Part shown: piece after piece, positions 10,655-21,113 of the stretch
How positions within the stretch are numbered: position 1 is the stretch's first letter
How the letters are laid out: each line of letters begins with the position of its first letter
Source: Nemertoderma westbladi
Taxonomy: Eukaryota > Xenacoelomorpha > Nemertodermatida > Nemertodermatidae
Assembly (NCBI GenBank): GCA_032718475.1
Contig: JAUCBJ010006782.1
Span: forward strand, 1 to 64,000
Reading direction: 5' to 3'
DNA: 64,000 nt
Notes under the pieces: model-generated
Databases searched by the model: none
What the model saw: the letters and a program-made list of their open reading frames with translations, nothing else
Told to the model about the DNA's origin: nothing
Program-made: the position numbers and the translations under genes

Positions 10655-11105
10655 TGTCATGAACGGGATGAATGTATATTCTTCTGATTGTTGAACCGCC
10701 CATGAACAGTTTAAAAAACACAATATTATGATTACATATTTCTCTAATTTAATAATTAACTAACTAATTACAAAAATGACACATATTACAACGACAATTA
10801 GCAACTGGTTTTACCATCACCGCACCAACACTCTATGTATACTCCTATTATTGTAGCAATACTAATTGACCCTTTTAATTAGGACGAACAGCAGGGGCAT
10901 GTCTTCCAAACGATGAGGTAATTCTAGCGTTGTACAAACAATAGTTAATAATATAGACGATACTGTATGTATATCAATGATATAATGTATGAGTTGATGT
11001 CAATGAACCCCTGCTGTTGCCAACTACTGTACTATGCACATTAACATTAAATCATTAACGAAAACAAACTTTATTTCCCTACTTGAATATATATATTTTA
11101 TGACA
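10655..11105 (-). repeat. 3' LTR of element F
   Basis: 451 bp, nearly identical to 17544-17994. The adjacent internal sequence (11106-11115) reads AAGGGGGAG on the minus strand, a polypurine tract directly before the LTR start. Confidence 0.93.
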
Positions 11106-11304
11106 CTCCCCCTTGAAACTAATAGTTTCAAATCATAACCTTCACCACGTGGGGTTATACATTATTGCATTTAAAAAATTTCAAAAAATGACTAATATAC
11201 AGTAAACAATAGGTTATATTGTTTAGTGTAATTAATTGCACATTATAATTTTCAAATATGATAAAGTATGAAGAATGTTCGTATTGTATTTCTTTATGAC
11301 TATT

Positions 11305-14304
11305 TTAATCTATTTGTGGTGTATTTGTAGTGGATACCTCTAATGGATATAATTGTAGTATGGATTTAACGAGTGATCTCGCTTCCTTATTTCTGGGCGC
11401 TATTGAAATTCTCGCAGACCGCACACGGCCGTCCCTTGAAACAATTAATTCATCTATCCTACACAACTTCCACATGCAACGGGGAATAGACTCGTTATGT
11501 AATAGACACATAGCGCCTACCTTCGGGATGATGTCTGATTTGGGGGCTACGTTGTTACTAATGTGAGAAGAACGTAACTCTCTCAAATAATCTGTACGCC
11601 ACAACTTCCACACTGAATTTTTCGCTGCCTCTTGATATTTAACCCTATCAAGTATCATTCTTCTTGCCGATTTAGATTTAGATTCAGGGTTTGGTAGAAT
11701 CCCTTTATCTGATAAATCTGGTATTGCACAGAGCCGTTTTCCTACAAGAAAGTGACTCGGGGTGAGAGGCTGTACATCGTCATCTAACTTACTGTAAACA
11801 TATGTGATTGGTCTGCTATTTACTGATGCTTCTACCGAAAGCGCAACAGTATGTAACTCGTCAAGTGATAAGACAGCTCGTCCTATTAACTTACGAATTC
11901 CGGATTTGCAAGTGCCAATTAAACGTTCTATGAATCCATACGCTGCTGGATTGTTTGCAATATTGTTTTCCCAGGTAATATTATGATCTCCAAAAATCCT
12001 GACTACCTCAGGATCTGTCAAGAATATTCGGTACGCTCTTAGCTCCTTGGCACTGCGCTTAAAGTTTGTAGCATTATCGCTAAACATAATACTCGGTATT
12101 CCTCTTCTGGCTATGGATCTGTGAAATGCGTTAATGAAAGCGACCGCTGATAAAGACGTTACTACTTCCAAATGAACGGCTCTTATTACAGCACACGTAA
12201 ACATAACAATCCACGCCTTTTCTGTTGGTTGTATTGTCTCAGTCTCAGTCTCGGTTGGTTTGGCAACTGTATGAAGTGGTCCACAAAGATCGACTCCGCA
12301 ATGATCAAAGGGGCCGCGCGTTTCAATCGTTCTAGAAACTGGCAAGGGGCTGATTGCTGGCATTGTATAGGGTTTTCCTTGAAACCTTTTACAAATGACA
12401 CACGAAGACAAAATTTGTTGAATTGTCCGTCTAGCAGATGGTATCCAGAATCTCTCACGAACCTCTACTAGTGTGTCTCTCACTCGGGAATGTGAAACGC
12501 GCTCGTGTGAGTTTAATATGACGAGTTTTGTAAAATGGTCACCTGGTGCAAGAAGAATAGGATTTCTGGTATGGAATGGGATAGTATCATTGATTATTCT
12601 ACCCTGACATCTGATAATACCTAATTCATCTAACACAAGATTTAATTGTTTAACAACGTTAGGACACTGCGTTGATTTATCACGAAGATAAGACAATTCC
12701 CGAGAATAGTTTACACGTTGTGAATCTAGAATTATTTTAATTTCGGCTAAATGTAGTTCCTTGGCTGTTAAGTATGGTAATAACACGGGGTCTTTATGTA
12801 AACGTTTTGCTTTAATATTTTCTACAAACCGTAGAATCCAAGCTATTCTGTGTTGTACGTCCCTTTTTGTACTGAAATTATTTACATTAATTATCTGAGA
12901 TAATCCTGTATCGTCTGTATTGATTGTCTTAATTGTCGTTGTCATTATGAGGGTGGACTTTATATCTAACAGAGCACACTTGGATACTTGAGCCTCAGTA
13001 ATCACTGGTGACTCTGGCCAACCAGATTCCTCCCCCGATATAAAGTCTGGACCCTCATACCATAGTTTGTTATTTAATAATTTGTCTGGTGCCATTGTCC
13101 TTGTTGGAATGTCCGCTGGATTACACGGCCCTGGACACCACCTCCATTCTGCTCCTAATTTCTGTGTTACGTCACGGATTTCCTGTACTCTATTGTGTAC
13201 AAATTGTTTGTGAGTATTATTTGTTGGTCGTATCCAATACAATACGTCTAATGCATCGGTCCAAAATACTGAACGTGTTATTTGTAGTACCAAACCTTGA
13301 TACACTAACAGTACTAGTCTTACCAGTATTAGTGCGCCAAGTAATTCTAACCGTGGTACTGATTGTTTTTGTTTAGGTGCCAGTTTAACTTTACTACATA
13401 GTAAGTTTGTAGTGTAAGTTCCGTCCGAGTGTTCTACTCTAGAGTAGATGGCACATGCGTATAATTGTTTGCTTGCGTCTGAGAAAGCATGTATTTCTAC
13501 AGTGTTATCATCTGTATTACCTAGAATACATCGAGGTACTGTAATGCTATTTAAAATTTCTAAACTGTTTAACCATGATTCCCATTTGTTCAATAAATGA
13601 GTAGGTAGTGGTTCGTCCCAGTCTACCTTACTGTTAGCTAATTCCCTAAATACGATTCTTAAGGGCGTTAAAAAGGGAGATATAAGCCCTAATGGATCGT
13701 AGATCCGAGCCGTTAGTTGCAATATAGCCCTTTTCGTTGGTTTTAGATTCTTAACAAAGGATATTACCTTACTTATATCCCACACTTGTCCCAAAATCCT
13801 TGTTTCACCGCTAGGTGGTGTTGATAAACACAATGACTCCTTTGCGTACATCTGGTCTTCCTCTGATAATATTGGTACAGAATTTGTTTTTAAACTTACG
13901 ATTTTGGATTTTTCAAATTGATCTATAATTTGTTGTAGCTCGACAGAATTTGTAAGCCATTTTCTTAAATTAAATCCACCCTCTAACATCAATTGCTTTG
14001 CATTCTCATACAAGAGAAGACCAGACGACACAGTGTCTGCACCAGACGCAAAGTCATCTACATACATATCCCGCAATAGTTTTTCAATTACAATACGTTT
14101 GTTTTCGTTGGCAGTATCTAATTTACTTTGTAAATGTTTCCTGACAATAGAAAATAAAATATCTGGTGATGGTGAGAGTCCAAACATCGCCCGCGTATAG
14201 CGATATGCTTGCAATTTTGGGTTATTTACATCGATGTCATTTATGTCTTTAACCCAAAGAAAACGTAGCATATCTCTATCGTCAGGATGTATTACGCATT
14301 GCAT
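11305..14304 (-). CDS. Element F pol, RT palm through integrase
   Basis: This 999-codon open frame holds the second half of the Pao-type reverse transcriptase (YVDD catalytic motif at residues 81-84), then RNase H (FSDASKQLYACAIY, about residue 275), an integrase zinc-binding region (CVICKRFQG) and the integrase core (GVDLCGPL, SDNATNF, AYGFIERL). It copies element RNA into DNA and inserts it. The methionine at 14304 is internal; the real frame entered from the gag-pol part at 14574-16418 before a palindromic element separated them. The frame ends just before the PPT. It has no internal stops, in line with a recent insertion. Confidence 0.88.
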   Translation of the reverse strand: MQCVIHPDDRDMLRFLWVKDINDIDVNNPKLQAYRYTRAMFGLSPSPDILFSIVRKHLQSKLDTANENKRIVIEKLLRDMYVDDFASGADTVSSGLLLYENAKQLMLEGGFNLRKWLTNSVELQQIIDQFEKSKIVSLKTNSVPILSEEDQMYAKESLCLSTPPSGETRILGQVWDISKVISFVKNLKPTKRAILQLTARIYDPLGLISPFLTPLRIVFRELANSKVDWDEPLPTHLLNKWESWLNSLEILNSITVPRCILGNTDDNTVEIHAFSDASKQLYACAIYSRVEHSDGTYTTNLLCSKVKLAPKQKQSVPRLELLGALILVRLVLLVYQGLVLQITRSVFWTDALDVLYWIRPTNNTHKQFVHNRVQEIRDVTQKLGAEWRWCPGPCNPADIPTRTMAPDKLLNNKLWYEGPDFISGEESGWPESPVITEAQVSKCALLDIKSTLIMTTTIKTINTDDTGLSQIINVNNFSTKRDVQHRIAWILRFVENIKAKRLHKDPVLLPYLTAKELHLAEIKIILDSQRVNYSRELSYLRDKSTQCPNVVKQLNLVLDELGIIRCQGRIINDTIPFHTRNPILLAPGDHFTKLVILNSHERVSHSRVRDTLVEVRERFWIPSARRTIQQILSSCVICKRFQGKPYTMPAISPLPVSRTIETRGPFDHCGVDLCGPLHTVAKPTETETETIQPTEKAWIVMFTCAVIRAVHLEVVTSLSAVAFINAFHRSIARRGIPSIMFSDNATNFKRSAKELRAYRIFLTDPEVVRIFGDHNITWENNIANNPAAYGFIERLIGTCKSGIRKLIGRAVLSLDELHTVALSVEASVNSRPITYVYSKLDDDVQPLTPSHFLVGKRLCAIPDLSDKGILPNPESKSKSARRMILDRVKYQEAAKNSVWKLWRTDYLRELRSSHISNNVAPKSDIIPKVGAMCLLHNESIPRCMWKLCRIDELIVSRDGRVRSARISIAPRNKEARSLVKSILQLYPLEVSTTNTPQID

Positions 14305-14347
14305 AAATGCTGCTTCAATGTCAGCGACTATTGCAATGCGGTTGGTT

Positions 14348-14582
14348 AAAATTCATGTTGGGGAATGTGGCGAGTAAAACTATTAAACGATAAAACAAAG
14401 GAAGGACTGTCAGCCACAGGTATGAAAAAATAGGTAATTAGGCCTAGCAGACGTTTCGGAAGCCAATGGCTATCTTTATCAAGATTGATAAAGATAGCCA
14501 TTGGCTTCCGAAACGTCTGCTAGGCCTAATTACCTATTTTTTCATACCTGTGGCTGACAGTCCTTCCTTTGTTTTATCGTTT
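14348..14582. mobile_element. Perfect-palindrome insertion (foldback 1) in F pol
   Basis: A 235-bp insertion flanked by a 13-bp direct repeat, AATGCGGTTGGTT (14335-14347 and 14583-14595). From 14383 to 14584 it is a perfect palindrome except for two central bases, with arms of about 100 bp. The right arm reads TTGATAAAGATAGCC, then ATT, then GGCTTCCGAAACG, resembling a degenerate hammerhead ribozyme core (CTGATGA, stem, GAAAC). A 13-bp TSD fits target-primed insertion better than a cut-and-paste MITE. A Penelope-like or retrozyme-like origin is my inference. Confidence 0.75.
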
Positions 14583-16418
14583 AATGCGGTTGGTTCTAAG
14601 ACGTACTAATACTTGAAACAATAATGGTAAGAAATTAGGACCATAATTTAAACATGAATTTAAACTAATGCCGTACTTTGTGTCTATAGCTGACGCGTTG
14701 AATACCACTCTGAGTTTTGTTGTCTGGCGTGTTTCTTTTATTACCCCATGATGAGGTACATAGTGAATTGGATTGGTAGTCAGCTGCGTCATATCGACTA
14801 GCTCAACATACCCTTTACTGAAGTGGTCCTCAATGACGTCATTGTAGCTAATCAACAACCCAGTTTTTGACAATTTCATTATGAGTGATTTCAGTTGAGT
14901 AGCGCATCTATGGTAGTGTTCTGGTAATTGGAATGGATCCAACTTCCATGGTAAACGAACTACGTACTTTCCGTCTTTGAATTTAATGTCAGTTATTATG
15001 GGTTTGAGTTCTTCGCCAAGTGTTGTAATTCCGATTGACTCTAGGGACCAGAATAGTTTTAACATAGTTAGAATTTGTGACTCAGGATCTTTAACTGAGT
15101 CACCGATGTCAACACATTGGTTTGCAATCAACCGCGATTCAAGCGTTAAGGTGGTTGATGGGGAAAGGTGTTGGTTCGATTTGATTACAAGAGTTTCCTC
15201 GTAGTCAGGGATATATGCGGGGCCGGATAATAACCAGCCCACGGCGCTGTCTATGGCCACCGGCTCGTTTTGGGCGCCCCGAATTATGGAACCTGAAACT
15301 ATGTTCCAATACTCGTCAACACCTATTAAAAGCTCGATTTTAAACAATGCAGCATTGGTTAGAGTTGCGTCTGCTAATTGCAGAGAGCTTAGCGTTTTAC
15401 TTTGTTTTATAACGTTATGTGGAACCATGTTGTAGATTGGATCACAAATCTTTTCTATAACTAATGCTTTAATTGTTCCAAATTCCAAATTCCTTAACTG
15501 TAATTTTATTTCAACAATTGTGAAACATTCCGAAGCTTTTGCACTTGATCCAAAACCTTGCGGTGCCAATACTTCACTTCCTATCACTGTTAATGAATGT
15601 CGTTCGAGCACTTCCCGTAAAATAAAAGTGCGTTGAGCGCCGGGATCGAACAAAGAATTGATAGTAAAAACGTTATTTTGGTCATCGTATGCATTGATTG
15701 TCGCCGTTTGTAAGGTTGTGTTAGAATTTGTTGTGGATGACAACGTAATATTTGTAGGTTTTGGTACTTCCAGTTGTGTATTGGTTGTTTCTGTTGAAGT
15801 AACAAGTACTGTAGATTGACGTTGTGGGCCTACACCTCGTTTCAGGCAGATTGCAGGATGGTGAAAACGATTGTTGCAAAATTTGCATTGTTTTATCGAT
15901 TGGCATTTATTTGCCATATGCTCTTTGCTTAAACATATATAGCAACGGCCTTTTTCTTTTAGTATTTCCTTTCTTTCCAAAGGGTCAGTTACTGTCGAAC
16001 AATCAGCTGAGTAATGAATTTGTCTACAGAACAAACAATGTGGTACAATTGTTTGTTTTGATCCCAATTTTGCTGTACCTGAGCTCGACTGGGCATTTAA
16101 GTGAGCCTTTCCATCATTTGTTACACTAGCCACAAAATTAGCAGCTGTTGCGCCGTATGTGTGTCTGTTGACGTGTTTTTCCTTAAGTTTATCACGAAAG
16201 GGTGCATTGGGGGTTTCTACCGATTGTTGATAGCTGTTTTGGCCATCACTGCTCAACGAAGTGTCTATTGAATGGGGTGGGTTTATTGTATTGGATAGCA
16301 TTTCCTGAGCTTCCAACTCCCCCTTGATTTGTTCCATTATCCATTCAAGGTTTTCAACTTTCTCTTTATTTTTACGACAAAATCTTAGTGCAATTCTCTC
16401 TGGAAGTGCAGCTAACAC
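14574..16418 (-). pseudogene. Element F zinc knuckles, protease and RT N-terminal part
   Basis: A 614-codon frame continuing the gag-pol of F. It has paired Cys/His clusters (CLFCRQIHYSADC; CYICLSKEHMANKC; CKFCNNRFHHPAIC), an aspartic protease-like segment (NSLFDPGAQRTFI), and the start of the RT (LRVVFNASAID, SLNSCLNYGPN). It is cut off in the RT by the palindrome at 14348-14582, after LRTNRI. The start at 16418 is internal; gag lies upstream in another frame. Confidence 0.85.
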
Positions 16419-16468
16419 ATCTGGAACTACTGTCAGCTCATATTTGTCAGTTGAAACACCTAGTGCTT

Positions 16469-17224
16469 CTAAAGCCCTTGCATGCGATGATCATAAATTT
16501 CTCGTAACGTTGTTTTGGTTTTTCTAATGGCTCTTATTTGCTCTATGTGTGCCCTGATAATTTGTCTTTCATTGCCAAATCTTTCAGTTAATAATTTCAT
16601 GGCTATTGAATAATTAGTTCCGTTTACTGCTAGCCCTCCAACAGTCTTAAGGGCTTCGCCCTTGAGACTCTGACGTAGGTACTGAAATTTTATAACATCA
16701 GGCACCTGTGCTTCATCAATAGCTGTGAGAAATGCTTCATGCCAGCCTTTGAAATCCAACAAATTACCACCAAATGTAGGGGGTTTTAGTTTGGACAGCA
16801 TTGAACGTGCTAAAACTCTCCCTTCTGTTTGATTTTGAATTATAGATAAGTGGGACATGTATTCTGTTGAATTATGTACACCTTGAAAACTAGGTTCATT
16901 GAGTGTGGTATTTGAGTGATAACCAGCATGATGTTGATTGGTGGGTAGTGACTTGCGTAAGAAAGCAATTGCATTGTTTATTATTGTTTGATACTCATCT
17001 GAATAGTCCAGATCGCTTTCCATTTCGTCATCTTCGAGCTGTATACCGATTTGCATATCGGCCTCTAAGAGTCGTTGATTCAAATATTTAAATGTCTCCA
17101 TCAATGTTGTCCTCTCAGCTTCGTCAAGTTGGGTATTCAGTCTCTTCTGCGCTCTAGTGACTTTTCCCCGTAGTATTCCACGAGAACGTTTGAGTTGTGT
17201 TAATTCCCCGTCCATTTCTGACAT
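16469..17224 (-). pseudogene. Element F gag
   Basis: 251 codons of Pao-type gag. An N-terminal helical region (SRGILRGKVTRAQKRLNTQL) is followed by the typical gag block KLKPPTFGGNLLDFKGWHEAF and LRQSLKGEALKTVGGLAV. It forms the retrotransposon particle. A one-base change near 16480, in the CATGCAAGGGCTTTAG region, stops this frame, and gag-pol continues in another frame from about 16480 down to 14574. The ATG at 17222-17224 lies about 300 bp after the PBS. Confidence 0.85.
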
Positions 17225-17525
17225 GTTTGCTGATGTTGGGAAATCCTGTGTTGAACCTGTGAATTAATATGTAAGCGACAGAAGCAATCCTGTTTTGCGT
17301 CGTACTGGTGCTTACTGTAACGTACCAGTACAATTGAGTAAGTCAGACGTTTATGAAGTTACTGTAGTTGACGCTAATTTGCATTAACAGATTTCGATAA
17401 TTTCATATTGTCCTTGGTTGTTGCAATTAGATAGAAGATACCAACGCAACTTGAATATCACAGTATAATTACTGTGATTCTGTAATCCTAATGAAGTTTG
17501 ACTTACCCAGTTGAATATTACTGCC

Positions 17526-17543
17526 GTTTAACATCGGGCGCCA
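17526..17543 (-). promoter_or_regulatory. Primer-binding site of element F
   Basis: Directly after the 5' LTR on the minus strand the sequence reads TGGCGCCCGATGTTAAAC. The TGG start and its position next to the LTR identify a tRNA primer-binding site; the first ten bases match the familiar lysine-tRNA type. Confidence 0.8.
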
Positions 17544-17994
17544 TGTCATGAACGGGATGATTGTATATTCTTCTGATTGTTGAACCGCCCATGAACAGTT
17601 TAAAAAACACAATATTATGATTACATATTTCTCTAATTTAATAATTAACTAACTAATTACAAAAATGACACATATTACAACGACAATTAGCAACTAGTTT
17701 TACCATCACCGCACCAACACTCTATGTATACTCCTATTATTGTAGCAATACTAATTGACCCTTTTAATTAGGACGAACAGCAGGGGCATGTCTTCCAAAC
17801 GATGAGGTAATTCTAGCGTTGTACAAACAATAGTTAATAATATAGACGATACTGTATGTATATCAATGATATAATGTATGAGTTGATGTCAATGAACCCC
17901 TGCTGTTGCCAACTACTGTACTATGCACATTAACATTAAATCATTAACGAAAACAAACTTTATTTCCCTACTTGAATATATATATTTTATGACA
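17544..17994 (-). repeat. 5' LTR of element F
   Basis: 451 bp, with two substitutions relative to 10655-11105. Followed on the plus strand by the GAGAG target duplication. In this orientation it would hold the promoter for gag-pol. Confidence 0.93.
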
Positions 17995-18280
17995 GAGAGG
18001 AAGAGTGTGGGACGAGGAGGTCCGGGGGTGTGCGAGAGTTGGAGTAAAGTGGTGAGAGTGTTGGGGAAACAAAAATTGTGTGAGAGAAGCGCATGATCGG
18101 CCCGACACGAGACGCCAGAGGGTAGTGACATCATACCCATAGGGAGCGGCCTGGAAAGCCGACTCTGAGAAAAAAAAAATATACCCACCCCACACCCGAT
18201 GCTAGATCGGGATCCAGCGGAATTGTAGCGCACTTTAGTTGGATGCTATCTTCTCACCGGGAAGATAGCATGGGGGGGAG
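17995..18280 (+). mobile_element. Family E 3' terminal module, right half, with PPT
   Basis: Continuation of 10312-10654 after the F insertion; matches 9005-9235 in direct orientation. It ends with a short hairpin (GATGCTATCTT / AAGATAGCAT) and the purine run GGGGGGGAG at 18272-18280, a polypurine tract directly before an LTR start. Confidence 0.8.
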
Positions 18281-18826
18281 TGTTAGCTTATCCAATTCCG
18301 CTAACACAAACCCATAGAGTGAGCCATAAAGCAACATTGGGAGCACGAGGTTGATTACCAATCAACCTCGTGTCAGCCCAGTAAACGGGGACAATAGGCC
18401 CAAAGGAGACACACACAATAAGGGTCAGGGGCCAAACCCCTAACCAAGAGAGAACAGCAAGGGCGAAGGGAAGCACTTCAGAGGGGGGCAAAGGGTGCCA
18501 ACAGGGATATTAGCCAATGGGGGGACAGCATCGACTAAGTACTGTAACGGCCAAACCCGTGCAGTATATATTACCTGTACAGCAATCATTCATTCAGTTT
18601 ACTCAGTTAGTTCAGTAGGGTGGAACAGTGACTTCTATCACCGTCCGCTACCGCCATCATACTTATCTACCGGTAACTGTGCCATACTATACTATAGCCT
18701 ATATATCAACTATATTATACCTTATACATATAACCGAACATCAGAACTCTTTTACCTTTCACACACAGCGGGGACGCGTAGATAGAAAACCCAACGGATA
18801 AACCGGGATCCTTAGATCCCGTCACA
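18281..18826 (+). repeat. Family E LTR (E1 copy)
   Basis: Begins TGTTAGC after the PPT and ends near CCGTCACA. It is homologous along its length to 21114-21695 read on the minus strand, including the start block (TCCAATTCC), a hairpin, a TTTACTCAGT block and the end block with GGATCC and GATCCCGTCACA. A perfect 13-bp stem (18344-18356 with 18360-18372, loop ACC) is a conspicuous internal hairpin. It could be the 3' LTR of E1 or the 5' LTR of a truncated copy to its right. Confidence 0.75.
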
Positions 18827-18843
18827 AACTTTATACTTACAAA

Positions 18844-19091
18844 ATGACGTCAAAGCTCTCTCCTTCCTATCCACAACTCAACCAGGCAATTACGGTGTTA
18901 GTAAATACACCCGTGATCGGCACAAATCCCAGATTATGGTTGTAAGATAAGAAATAGGGGTTAATTGCTACCGTACGTTAGCTGATCTGGTATACAAATT
19001 TGATTCTAGAATTTTGTTGCCGCGGTGGTTAGCAGCAATACCTATCAGTACGTGGCAAGGCATGGTAGGAGCTCGTCTGGTAGATTCTCCC
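18844..19091 (+). pseudogene. Short broken ORF after the E LTR
   Basis: A start codon 18 bp after the LTR opens MTSKLSPSYPQLNQAITV and stops at about 18945. The next stretch (about 18960-19091) reads open in another frame (LADLVYKFDSRILLPRWLAA). Position suggests the beginning of an E-type or related internal ORF broken by a frameshift. I do not recognise a domain. Confidence 0.35.
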
Positions 19092-19162
19092 AATGGTCGA
19101 ATAGCTGTCTAACGATTTGAACTGACATATGCTCATAGGGAACTGCCCCCCCTCTCTCGCCA

Positions 19163-21070
19163 CTAATCTCTCATGGTGGGGCGCCCGTAGCCCCCCCCCC
19201 CCCCCCACCCGCTGCTTCTTACTTCACTACCACTTACTTCGCTTCTACACCCCTCTCTAGTTGACGCACTGTCTCTACTGCGGATGGGTCTACTCACCCC
19301 CACCTCTCCCTGTGCAACTGCGTGGCCTGGCAGGCTCCCGTCGGTTTTACTCACCCCATCTACTCCCTGCCTAACTACGTGGCCTTGCAGGCTCCAGTCG
19401 GGGTGACTCTTCCCCGCTACTCCCTGCGTACTAACTACGTGGCCTTGCAGGCTCTCGCTGGCCGGACCACTTGTATCTCCTAAATTAGTATTAATAGCCC
19501 CGTTATCAATATTATTATTTTCTAAATTATTCAAATTATTTGAATTATTCTGTATATTTAAATTTAAATTATTATTTGAATTATTTTGCGCGTTTGAATT
19601 AAAATTATTATTTAGATTATTTTGTATTTGAATTTAAATTATAATTTAGATTATTTTGAATATTTGAATTAGAATTACCGGATAAAACATTATTTCCTGC
19701 AACAAAAGTTTGGTTAGGGTTGTCCACTACGGTACTATTAATATTAATTTCTTCTAACGTATTATTATTACCCCCCGCCCGTACGGTTACACCAGTTCTG
19801 GTTCTGTTGTCCGGTGCCTGTAAGTGGGGTATTAACAAACGTTTCCACTACTTCTGGCTCCTCGTAAATACTACCCGAGCCAGCCTCACTCTCTGATAGT
19901 CCCAACTGCGCCAGTTCTAGTCGGCGCTTCTGCTTGGCCTGATATTGCATAAGCCCCCTTAGCCGGGCATGCATATCATCCCGCATGCGCTTTCCCGCTC
20001 TCTCTCTCTATCCTCTCGCAAACTCTGGTTTGCCAACTCTGTTTCTCTCGCCACCCGCTCCCTACGCTCGCTTTCTACTCTCGCTTCTCGCTCTCTATGC
20101 TCGTTCATCTCTCTCGTCTCTCGCTCATTACGCTCCTTTTCTCACTCCTTACGTTCCTCAGTCTCTCTCTCTTCTTGCTCTCTACAATTTCTCGCCACCC
20201 TCTCGGCCCTCTCTCTACATTCCCTGGCGAACTCTCTCTCTCTTTCTAATAATGCAGTTCCCTCATCCAACTGCCTCTCTAATTCTTTCTGGTCTAGCGC
20301 CGCAATGTCTAGTTGACACGCCAGATCTATCTCTAACACCCTTCTTGCTTTTGCGGAGGATGTAGCGGACTTATCGGTCGTGACGGACTCTCATCGCCTC
20401 TCTGTCCTACTAACTTTCCCCCGCTTTCCGGGGTTCTTGCTAACCGACGAGACCGAATCCTCGGAGTTAACCTCGGGTTCACCCTTGTGTGGGTCCGCCC
20501 AACCCACTAACTTAATTCCCCTAGCATCCACTAAATACGGCCCTACGTACACTATTTTGGGCTCCATAATCCCGGATCGCCACAGTTCGAATAGTTCGGT
20601 GGTGACCCCCCTCGCTCTCTCACTCGCCAGTTCTCCCTGCCCGAAACGAACTAGGTATCTGAAATGTTTATTCGACTCACCTAGCCGCTTGCTCAACTTC
20701 CCCTGGTTTACCTTTGCTCCCTCCCTGGCCTCCTTGAGCTGTTGTAGGCCCGTCGAAGCCAATCGCTGGTTCCGACGTCCTTGTCGCCGACATCTCCTCC
20801 TCCTCTCCTGGTTCGGCGTCGTACAGGTGGCCCCACCGTCGCCGTTCCGGTGGGCCTTCCGTCGCCCTCGGCCTGTGGCTGGCCGGCGACTTCGGTACTT
20901 CGACCGCCGTCGTGCGTTGACTCGTCCCTTCCTCCTGGTTGATGGCCGCCATCCGGCGTCGCAGGTCGGTACCGTCTCGTCGCGGCCTCGTGGATCATTA
21001 GGCTGGTGTCATCTGGGGTCCACGGCGGTGTCCTCTCTCCCTCTAAATCTCGAGGCTCTCCTTGGCTCAT
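19163..21070 (-). pseudogene. Family E gag-like protein, second copy (E2), frameshifted
   Basis: Minus-strand homologue of E1 with its N terminus. It begins MSQGEPRDLEGERT at 21070 with an Arg/Gly/Pro-rich region to about 20720, then shifts frame near 20760 into a helical block ending in ERARGVTTELFELW and VYVGPYLVDARG (to 20391). Next comes the Glu/Arg coiled coil (20339-20142), MRDDMHARLRGL (19986 on), NNTLEEININSTVVDN and an Asn-rich tail. A final set of LQGHVV-type repeats lies at 19440-19300. The frame changes several times, so it is not translatable as it stands. No protease, RT or integrase is linked to it. Confidence 0.6.
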
Positions 21071-21113
21071 CTTTCTTGGCAGTCACAGTTTGTGGTTTCC
21101 TGGTATTTCGCAC

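Larger units (their letters stand above)
10655..17994 (-). mobile_element. BEL/Pao LTR retrotransposon F, complete but disabled
   Basis: Bounded by two 451-bp LTRs (10655-11105 and 17544-17994), each starting TGTCATG and ending ATGACA in plus orientation. A 5-bp duplication GAGAG (10650-10654 and 17995-17999) flanks it. I find two differences between the LTRs (near 10672 and 10807), so the insertion is recent. The order on the minus strand is LTR, PBS, gag, zinc knuckles, protease, RT, RNase H, integrase, PPT, LTR. Coding is broken by a one-base shift near 16480 and by a palindromic insertion at 14348-14582. It sits inside the 3' module of an E element. Confidence 0.92.

Noticed and set aside
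11330-11566. Plus-strand ORFs inside element F
   Set aside because: Shadows of the minus-strand pol frame.
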